Positions 56,344 through 64,000 of a stretch of DNA of 64,000 bases are shown piece by piece. This DNA comes from Climacium dendroides (Eukaryota > Streptophyta > Bryopsida > Hypnales > Climaciaceae), in assembly GCA_950106755.1 (NCBI GenBank), contig OX467082.1, positions 27,652,001 through 27,716,000 on the forward strand, in the 5' to 3' direction. The translations under genes were made by a program, and so were the position numbers. Every line of letters starts with the position of its first letter. Position 1 is the first letter of the stretch. Below the pieces are notes generated by a model. It ran no database searches, had not been told where the DNA came from, and saw only the letters and a list, made by a program, of their open reading frames with translations.

Positions 56344-57840
56344 ATGCCAAGGGCGAAGAAGAAAACGAAGTTTGTGGAGGAATCTACTGAGGCCGACATC
56401 ATGGACAACCCCTTGCACACTTGTACCGCATTTTTGAGAAAATGCATTGTTGAATTCTATGAGAGAGAAACTACCATGTCTCTTGACTCTAAGTATGTTC
56501 GTTATCAAGAGGAGGGCATTGAGAAGTTCAAAGGCGATATAAAGGACATGATGCATGAAGCGTTGCGGGTGGGAGGGTGGTATCAAGAAACGGAAAAGAA
56601 GAATTTCACTAGTTGGTTGGACAAACGGGTGCATGATGCACTATGGAATGCGAAAGGGACCGTCGAAAAATTTGGTAAGGTTCATCGCATTGATGATGAA
56701 GCCTTCACGCACGTGATTACAAAAGTGGACATGTTCGTGAGTCGGATGAGACCATTTGCTTCAAGACGAAATAGAGGTGGATTTATGAGTTGGTGGACAA
56801 CTCACGAAGGGAGAGTAAACATACGAGTTGTATTTCGCCATTTAATAGCGCTCCCGGGAACCGCAAGGGTGATTCCACAAGATAATATTGTCCTACGCGG
56901 AGGCTATGCCACAATTCGTAGGGTGCGAATCGAAGGGTGCCCTGAACTTCAACCACATTGGGAATTTGCAGCAAAGATGTCTCTCCAAGAGGGTCGACGA
57001 CCTGAGCTTGCAAAGATGGAACACCAAACTGAATCGATGGCGGTGCGGATTCCGCACGATGGAGTCATACGCTTCGTTGCAGTCCACACAAATCGGAACG
57101 AAGGCTATTCATTGTGGTGGAATGGTGGTACTTTGCGTAAAATGTTGAGAATGGATAACGATTATCCAGACAATATCGCCATATGCATTATGTGTGACCC
57201 CAAAATTAGCGACGAGGAGGTCATTCGTGCTCATCGTCTAAAGCGATGGAGAGCAAAGCATACAGAGCTTGCTTGGGCACTGCTGCATATTATGAATGCG
57301 GTACATGGTGCCGGACATCTTCACAACGACATTTCTCCAGACAACATCATGTTCCATTTCCTGGAAGATGAGTCGCAGGTTTTCATTGGAATTTGCGATT
57401 GGGGGATGACCACGACTAGTACAGAGCCCATGAAGTCATTGTATACATTCACATCAACAAGTGATCGGGACGAAGTTCTGAGGAGGACGTGGTGGATCGA
57501 TCCAAAAATTACATACGTACATCGAAGAGATGCAGATGTGGAGAACATACCCGTACTTACCATTAAGTCCGAAGAATTTGTTGTTGGTCAAATAGCGAAG
57601 AGAATCAACAGTACATGTATGTCAGAGACATACTACGGTTTGCAAGGTCGTGGAAGCAAAAAACATGTGTTGTACTCGCATCACGACTTAGCACAAGTCT
57701 TTCAAGTGTATTTGGGGAAACTTTGCGAAGATGGTTCCGATGGCCATAGTAGTTTGGCGCAAGTGATTTCGCGATTTACTTCTTCGTTTCATTGGCCTAT
57801 ACCGGATGAACACTTCCGCCACTTTGGAGCTGTAGTTTAA
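56344..57840 (+). CDS. Protein kinase-like protein, single exon, 498 residues
   Basis: The start ATG at 56,344 (MPRAKKKTKFVEES) is preferred to the in-frame one at 56,149, because the upstream codons lie partly in the GC-rich tract. Kinase C-lobe signatures: HLHNDISPDNIMF (catalytic Asp ~329, Asn ~334) and FIGICDWGM (metal-binding Asp ~352, DWG in place of DFG). The N-lobe is unusual: no glycine-rich loop and no clear VAIK lysine, though RFVAVHTNRNEGYSLWWNGG (~240) may be the corresponding strand. The N-terminal ~220 residues are basic and helical without a known motif. The HND-I-S-x-x-N loop recalls fungal-type (FunK1-like) and related kinase-like families. Active kinase or pseudokinase cannot be decided. 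It has no introns and no stops over ~500 codons, in contrast to the decayed transposon genes nearby. Confidence 0.65.
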   Translation: MPRAKKKTKFVEESTEADIMDNPLHTCTAFLRKCIVEFYERETTMSLDSKYVRYQEEGIEKFKGDIKDMMHEALRVGGWYQETEKKNFTSWLDKRVHDALWNAKGTVEKFGKVHRIDDEAFTHVITKVDMFVSRMRPFASRRNRGGFMSWWTTHEGRVNIRVVFRHLIALPGTARVIPQDNIVLRGGYATIRRVRIEGCPELQPHWEFAAKMSLQEGRRPELAKMEHQTESMAVRIPHDGVIRFVAVHTNRNEGYSLWWNGGTLRKMLRMDNDYPDNIAICIMCDPKISDEEVIRAHRLKRWRAKHTELAWALLHIMNAVHGAGHLHNDISPDNIMFHFLEDESQVFIGICDWGMTTTSTEPMKSLYTFTSTSDRDEVLRRTWWIDPKITYVHRRDADVENIPVLTIKSEEFVVGQIAKRINSTCMSETYYGLQGRGSKKHVLYSHHDLAQVFQVYLGKLCEDGSDGHSSLAQVISRFTSSFHWPIPDEHFRHFGAVV

Positions 57841-58771
57841 GTCTTTAATGATATTAATATATCATATGTAAGTAATTAACTATAGCCTATAGGTGTTTAT
57901 AGTATGCACTATTCATAGAGGCAAAGACATATACTAAGTTACATGTCAATTACATAGTAGTACAATATATACGGATGATATACCTCAGTTTCATCACCAA
58001 TGATTGGATTGATTGTGAATGTTGTTTTACAGCAAGGTGCATCTCAGCATTTGTAATCAATGAGCATGTTTTAATTCACAATGATTTTGGAGAACTTGGA
58101 AGTCTTTATGCCATTTGTCATCGTATGTTTGGATGGAAAATTGGAAATCTCGAAATCATTATATGAAATAATTTGCAATTCTTTATTCATTCAATTTTTA
58201 ATTGATGATTGATGATTCAATGATTCATTGATTGTTAGGTTGACAAGTCCTTGTCTTCATTTGTGTGGTATAGTAAATGTGATTGAAGATGTTCATTATA
58301 ATAATGTCAATGACAATATAAAAAATGGTAAGCGTTTACTTACCTCTATGTCTCTATAATTGATATGACGATGGAGGGCAATTAAAGGACCGAAGGAAAC
58401 ATCGTGTATGAATGTATGATTGTATGTGAGTGCCTAATTGTGAGTTGAAGGTTCACTTCTAAAGGGCTTAGGGTCCCTTCGAGGGTTTAGGGGTTATTAG
58501 GTAGGTACTTACAACTTGAAATTTTGTCATGATTTTTTGAAACTTTTTCTGAAGATGGAAAAATTGATAAGCTTATTAAACTATATGGGATAATGGAGAC
58601 CTCATTTTTTCCACAATCAGTGACCGGGAATAGAAGTTATGGCCTAAATTGCTCAAAACAAGGGACGGGGGGGGAGTGTAGGCACTACTGCACTAGGTAG
58701 TAGCCTAGTAGGTCATAGTAGGTAGGAAAATAATTGCAACTTGTTTTAATTTTTAATTTTTAATTTTTTAC
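57841..58771. other. 3' flank and repeat DNA
   Basis: 57,841-58,430 is AT-rich and probably includes the 3' end of the kinase-like transcript. 58,440-58,740 resembles TTAA-element sequence ('gggtttaggggtta', 'agaagttatggcctaaa') but lacks clear ends. The GGGACGGGGGGGGAG run at 58,660-58,676 is a G tract. Confidence 0.35.
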
Positions 58772-58789
58772 TTGTACATTATATTCTTG

Positions 58790-59865
58790 CCTATCCAATA
58801 TCCAGAGAGCTCGAATTCAGTGCGAAAATATGGACAGAGGGTGAAAGCTCTGATTCTAAAACTGACCACTGACATTGCTCCTAGTGTGCAAGTTGAGTGG
58901 TATGTTGTAGGGTTTCCGGAAGAGATGGGATTCCAGATCCGTCAAGCTCGCCCAGCTACATTGAGGGAAGCTATGGAGGCAGCCCAAAATTATGAAGATT
59001 CGGCTCAATCCCTCTGGAATGCTTTGAAGAGGAGTGAGCGGAAGAGTAAGAAGCATTACAAGAAGGAGAGAAGAAGGAGAAGATACCCTGATAGCTCAAG
59101 TTCGAGCAGTGGATCTACCACTCCAACTTCTCAATCAGAGAGTTCGGATTCGGATCCGGATCGCGCCACAGACACAATCATCAACACAAAAGCTCCAAGG
59201 CGGAGAAAGGGAAGGGCGTTGTGAAGGTGAAGGTGGAGAAAGACGACTCCAAGAAGTTCATAAAGAGCATCCAGGAGTCACTTGAGGCTATCAAGGTCAA
59301 TTTGGCTGAAAACCGGAATCCTCGAAAGACTACTCCTTCAATCCGAGCCAACGTTTGGTGCCCAAGGTGTCAAGAGAGAGGACATTATCCAAATGAATGT
59401 AATAGACCTTCTTGAAAGAAAATTCATTACATTGATCCGGAAGGAGAAGTGTACGTCACGATGGAAGAGGAAGAAGGAGATGCGGATTTGAATCCTGTTT
59501 TTCAGATCCAGTCCTCATATGGAAGAGGAAAGCCACCTCAACAGTTGGTACGAGCCAATGTCATACCAAGGTCCGTCCCACTTGGAATGAACCCAGGTAT
59601 GATGGCTCAGCCAAAACTCTTCGGATGTTGCTTTATTTGTGGAGGACCGGATCACTATGCCAACAATTGTCAATTCAAAGGACAAGGGCAGGGTGCACCC
59701 ATAATCCTCCCTTGTCAGAACTGCCAGGAGTATGGGCATGGTTTACACCAGTGTCCCAAACCCCAACAGAATAGGATCATCTATAAGCAAGTAGAGATTC
59801 CTCCTAGAGATCAAACAGCCCTCAACTACGGATCCAAAACCGGGGTTGAAAATCTGGATAAATGA
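58790..59865 (+). pseudogene. gypsy Gag, C-terminal half with zinc knuckles
   Basis: The first frame holds SVRKYGQRVKALILKLTTDI, VEWYVVGFPEEMGFQIRQAR and REAMEAAQNYE, the end of a plant retrotransposon Gag capsid domain. A Ser/Asp/Arg-rich spacer follows, then after a frameshift three CCHC-type knuckles: CPRCQERGHYPNEC (59,359), CFICGGPDHYANNC (59,632) and CQNCQEYGHGLHQC (59,713). Knuckles bind the element's RNA. A frameshift near 59,221 and TGA at 59,413 disrupt it. This Gag has no resemblance to the ORF inside the LTRs. Confidence 0.75.
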
Positions 59866-60189
59866 CCCGTAGCAGTGGAGCTGCCAAAAACAGTAGGAAA
59901 TACGGTTCTTAGAGTAGATACTCGTAGCTCCACCAAGAACTGGAAGTTAGCTAGGAATAAAGGTAGAAAATCTAGGATTAGGATAAAACAGGAACCGGAA
60001 TCTAGTGATTCTAATCACTTGGAGGAACTTGATCTAGCTCAACCCGTAGTACCTCTTGAAAATGGGGTATAGCCTAAGGGAATACCTGAGGATGTGAGTG
60101 CAGAAGTCAGAAAAGAACTTAGAGGTTCCTAGTCCAGTCGACAGGATGGGGAGTTTCCGAGTTCCGCATTTCCGCATTCACCCCGGAAG

Positions 60190-63100
60190 GTGAAGTTCAA
60201 TGATCAACCCATTTTTATTGAGCTTGAGAGAAAGGAAGAGCACGAGTATAATATCCTTCAGGATATTAAAGACCAGAAGGCCAATGTCACGATTGGTCAG
60301 CTTCTTCATGATAATGCCAATTATCAGAAGTTGATCCGGGAGGCATGGACCAAGAGGAGGAAAAGAAGATTTAAGCTTCCGGGTGTAGCAGTTAACTTTG
60401 CTCAAGTTGAAGACTATGGACCACCTGAGCTGGTCGTGGAGATTGAAGGATGTTCCATTCCCAAAATTTTGGTGGATGGAGGATCTGGAGTAACCTTGAT
60501 GTTGGAGGATACGGCATTTGACTTGGGATTTACCACGTTTGAAACTACGAACCAAGTATTGCGGATGGCAGATCAGTCCAGAGTTGTTCCAGTTGGAAGA
60601 TTATCCCAAGTACCAACCCAAGTAGGGAAGGTAACTTATCTTCTTAACTTTGTCATTATCCGGGTAGACCAAGGAAGGCCATTTCCTATGCTTTTAGGAA
60701 GACCTTGGTTGTATGCTGCCAGGGTAATCGTGGATTGGAGACACAAGGAATTCATTATTGGGAATCCTGTTGTCCGGATCCCTTGGAAGAATGAGGAACA
60801 TATGGGAGAAACAAGTGAATCGGAAGGCTACACCTCAGACTGGACAGAACCAGAGGATTACTCATCGGCATCAGTACATGTGGTGGAAGAATTCAGTAGA
60901 ATGACGGAGGTAGATTTCATGTTTCCTAAAGCCGTGGAAGAGTTAGGCGAGATGACATCCGAGAAGAAACCGGATGCGGAAAGAGGATCTACAGTCAGTC
61001 AAACAGAGGATCGTTCACTTGGAGAGGCCAGTGTTCCGCTATCATCAGATTGGATCAGGCAACAGATTCTTGAAGGAAATTTGTCTACAGTCAGCTTGAC
61101 TGAGGGCAAGACCGATGTTCCATGGAGTGATTTCCAAGTACAATCAGAGGAACTGGGACCAGAACGGATCAAGAATGTTGTCAGTCCTTCTGATTATGAG
61201 AAGGTAGAGATTGAACCAAGAAAATCATTTTTCCTAGGGAAATCTCTGAACAGAAATGAAAGGAGGAATTATGTTAGGTTGTTGAGGAAGTACAAGGATG
61301 TGTTTGCATGGACTCCAACGGATCTTACTGGGATTCCACCGGATCTAGGGCAACACTGGATTAACCTTGTTGATGGAGCGGTTCCAATCCGGCAACGTCA
61401 GTACAGACTGAATCCGAAGTACTCCCTCATGGTGAAAGAGGAAATAGATCGATTGTTGGAAGCCAGATTCATCTATCCGGTGAACAATTCAGAATGGGTT
61501 TCACCCATTGTGGTTGTTTCCAAGAAGGTAGGGGCAGATGGAAAAGTTAAGATCCGAATCTGTCAAGACTTTCGAAAACTAAATGCCTCCACGAAGAAGG
61601 ATTATTTCCCCTTACCATTCACGGATATCATCCTCGACCAAGTTTCCGACCAGGAATGTTACAGTTTCCTGGATGGATTTTCCGGATACAACCAAGTGTC
61701 CATCCGCTTAGAGGACCAGTTGAAGACTACCTTTACAACGGAGTGGGGGACCTTTGCATTCAACCGGATGCCGTTCGGATTATGTAATGCACCCGGAACC
61801 TTCCAAAGATTGAAGATGGACATATTCCGTGACTTCCTCAGACATTTTCTGGAAGTTTTCATTGATGACTTTGCAGTATTTAGTGATGAAGATCACACTA
61901 CAAGAAAATGGGAGTATAAATGATTTGTCCACTATGACTACACCAACAACAATGACTGCAAAATGATTATTTTGCAGTCATTGTTGTTGGTGTAGTCATA
62001 GTGGACAAGTCATTTATACCCCCATTTTCTTGTAGTGTCAACACCTAGAGTTCTTGGAGAGGACCTTCATCCGCTGCAAGGAAACCGGATTGAAGTTACA
62101 TCCGGGTAAGTGTTTCATGGGGATGAAATCCGGGATTTTGTTAGGACATGTTGTTAGCAAGAATGGGCTGGAGGTTGATGTGGATAAAGTCAAGGCTATA
62201 TTGACTTTAGTTGCTCCAACGTGTGTAAAGGAAATTAGAGGATTTCTAGGATGTGTAGGTTACTATAGAAGATTCATAGAGGATTATGCCAAACTGGCTA
62301 TTCCTTTGACTGAACTTCTGAAGAAAGAGACAGAGTTTGTCTGGACTGAGGAGAGACAGAAATCCTTTGAGGATTTGAAAAGCAGATTGGTGAAAGCTCC
62401 TATCTTCTCTCCACCGGATTGGATCCGGGAATTTCATATAACCATAGATGCATCCGGATGGTGTTTAGGGGCGATTCTTTGGCAGTATGAGGAAAAGAAA
62501 GAATGCCCTATCTATTATGCCAGTAGGCAAATGAGTCTAGTTAAAAGGAAGTATACCACAACCGAGAGGGAAGCACTTGCGGTAGTCTATGCTTGCAAGA
62601 AGTTCCGGCATTACCTTCTAGGATACAAGATCATCTTCCACACGGATCATGATTCTTTGAAGTATCTAGTAAATAAACCGGATCTCTCTGGGAGGATAGC
62701 TAGATGGATACTTCAACTGCAGGAGTTCAATTACGAGGTAGTAGTGAAATCTGGCAAGGCAAACGCCAATGTTGATTTCCTCTCCAAGCAAAGAGGACCG
62801 GAAGCAGTAGAGGGAATTTCCACAAACTTTCCGGATGAGTTTCCGGAGGAGGACGAGGAGGTCTTGCAGCCCGAATCTGCTTCTACACCAGAGGCAGTGG
62901 TATACCATCTCGAAGGAGGAGCTGAATCAGAGTACCAGGAGATTATCGATTATCTCATGGAGAATCGATATCCGAATGGTCTTTCCAGAGAAGAGAGGAT
63001 CATCTTTCATCAAAAGGTGGCTCCTTATTCTTTGATCCATGGGGTGTTGTTCAAAATAGGACCAGATGAACAACTCAGAAGGTGTTTGGAGAAAAGGGAA

Positions 63101-63868
63101 AGGAAGCAAGTGATGAGTGCTCTACATTCGAGATCCTCAGGTGGACACTTTGCAGCAATGACGACTGTGAACCGAATCCGCACATCCGGATACTGGTGGC
63201 CTTCCATGATCCGAGATGTGAAAACGTTTGTGGGGAGTTGTAATCAGTGCCAGAGGACGGGAGGTCCTGCATTCAAAAATCACTGGCCTCTAACTCCAAT
63301 CATTCCGCTTGCTCCGTTTGAGAAGTGGGGAATTGATTTTATTGGACCAATCAATCCGGCCAGCATCCGGAAGAAGAGGTACATCATTCTAGCGACAGAT
63401 TATGCGACCAAATGGGTGGAAGCAAGGGCGACTCGGAAAAATGATGCCTCTACTGCAGCCTCTTTCCTTTTTGAGGAAATTATGATGCGGTTTGGTCATC
63501 CGTTAGAATTGGTCAGTGATAGAGGAACTCATTTCCTCAATGATGTTATTGAAAAGATAACATCCACTTACCAAATCAAACACAGAAAAACGACACCTTA
63601 CAATCCAAAGGCAAATGGTCTCACTAAGAGAGCAAATGGAATTGTAGGGAAGAGTTTGAACAAGATGGTTTCCGCGCACAAGACGGATTGGGATCGGAAA
63701 TTAGCTTCCGCAGTCCATGCCTACAACACTTCAGATAAAACTACCACTGGTAAGAGTCCTTTCTTTTTGGTGTTTGGACAAGCAGCATTGCACAAAATCG
63801 AGATGGAGATCGAGACATTGAGGGTCATGGCCTCCAGAAGAGGAGATCAACACTATAACAAAACATGG
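60190..63868 (+). pseudogene. gypsy Pol: protease, RT, RNase H, integrase; broken by a MITE
   Basis: The protease has ILVDGGSGVTLML (60,463), with DGG where DSG/DTG is usual, and PFPMLLGRPWL. RT has YPVNNSEWVSPIVVVSKK, RICQDFRKLNAST, FLDGFSGYNQV, FNRMPFGLCNAPGTFQR and the catalytic FIDDF (61,858). The reading frame is then interrupted by the 142-bp MITE at 61,896. After it come the RT thumb, RNase H (TIDASGWCLGAILW, TTEREALAVVYA, FHTDHDSLKYL) and integrase. Integrase shows the zinc-binding H..H..C..C, WGIDFIGP and VSDRGTHF. The third catalytic residue, normally Glu in NG(x)(x)ER.N, is Lys here (codon 63,626-63,628). Removing the MITE and one copy of its duplication would put the two halves back in frame. 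The end is lost near 63,868. Confidence 0.85.
61896..62037. mobile_element. 142-bp CACTA-type MITE inside pol
   Basis: Starts CACTACAAGAAAATGGG and ends CCCATTTTCTTGTAGTG, flanked by the 3-bp duplication TCA (61,893-61,895 and 62,038-62,040). Almost the whole element is one perfect hairpin, with arms through 'gactacaccaacaacaatga' and a loop near 61,966. It lies between the RT catalytic FIDDF and the thumb. Confidence 0.95.
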
Positions 63869-64000
63869 TCGAAAAAAACCACGCACAAAAGTTTGGGTGG
63901 TTTCTTTGAACACAGTTTTGTGCGCATTTTTTTCTGTGTAATTCGCATTGATGTTTTCTAAATTTTTTGGACAGTGAATTAATTTTTTCGCAATTATAAA
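63869..64000. other. Start of an unidentified insertion at the window edge
   Basis: Pol coding sequence stops making sense after ~63,868. The new sequence has a short inverted repeat CGCACAAAA (63,882) / TTTTGTGCG (63,917). It may be the edge of another element or the break of the retrotransposon. The window ends before this can be judged. Confidence 0.3.

Larger units (their letters stand above)
58772..63868 (+). mobile_element. Decayed Ty3/gypsy gag-pol without LTRs
   Basis: Order gag - protease - RT - RNase H - integrase, which defines Ty3/gypsy. The 5' end (LTR, first part of gag) is missing and the 3' end is cut near 63,868. From 59,221 to the MITE at 61,896 gag and pol share one frame, broken by stops at 59,413, 59,863, 60,070 and 60,130; the frame before 59,221 is shifted. 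The 'ccggat' words common here are also common in LTRs A-G, so this may be the body of the same family. The pieces do not overlap, however, and this cannot be proved here. Confidence 0.85.

Noticed and set aside
55518..56447. 309-codon minus-strand frame
   Set aside because: It runs through the GC-rich GGACGG tract, has Arg/Pro/Ser/Ala repeat composition, and overlaps the start of the kinase-like gene. It is a product of base composition.
1..64000. tRNA or rRNA genes, CRISPR arrays, bacterial operons
   Set aside because: No tRNA-like GTTCRANNC B-box with a matching A-box, no rRNA blocks and no regularly spaced short repeats were seen by eye. The spliced plant gene argues against a bacterial source.

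Overview
The window looks like nuclear DNA of a land plant. It holds one well-conserved plant gene, an LPA1-type P-loop NTPase with eight coding exons and short introns (about 100-335 bp), set in repeat DNA: Ty3/gypsy-type LTR retrotransposon pieces, CACTA-, Mutator- and TTAA-type inverted-repeat elements, and long AT-rich stretches. Compact introns and a single-exon kinase-like gene would fit a non-seed plant, but the species cannot be fixed from the sequence.

Layout. 1-15,874 is an LTR nest. LTR-A (minus) cuts into LTR-G (plus). LTR-B (6,794-15,874, target duplication CCAAT) has itself been split by LTR-C (7,455-9,222, duplication AAAGG) and LTR-D (9,331-13,195, minus, duplication AGTTG). 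15,875-34,450 is AT-rich and made of small inverted-repeat elements, dispersed and tandem repeats and sequence I cannot name. 34,460-41,000 is the LPA1 gene with its leader. 41,000-45,900 is again repeats. 45,907-49,786 is LTR-E (minus), preceded on its own strand by the last codons of a pol gene and a polypurine tract. 50,065-53,523 is LTR-F (plus). 53,967-55,179 is a CACTA-type element. 55,537-56,205 holds odd palindromes and a GC-rich hexamer tract just before a kinase-like ORF (56,344-57,840). 58,772-63,868 is a decayed gypsy gag-pol split by a 142-bp CACTA-type MITE.

Main point. Six of the seven LTR units here carry a long ORF between their TGTCGCA-like start and TGCGACA-like end. Target-site duplications sit immediately outside units that contain this ORF, so it lies inside the LTR and not between two LTRs. 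The predicted protein has a conserved N-terminal domain, an acidic linker, a predicted coiled coil and, in one branch, a conserved C-terminal tail. It lacks zinc knuckles, protease and RT motifs, and differs from the zinc-knuckle Gag at 58.8-59.9 kb. I do not recognise it. One closely related LTR (LTR-C) lacks exactly this segment. Four of the LTRs show a TATA-like box on each side of the ORF. This is the best candidate here for an undescribed system: an LTR-encoded accessory gene of a plant retrotransposon.
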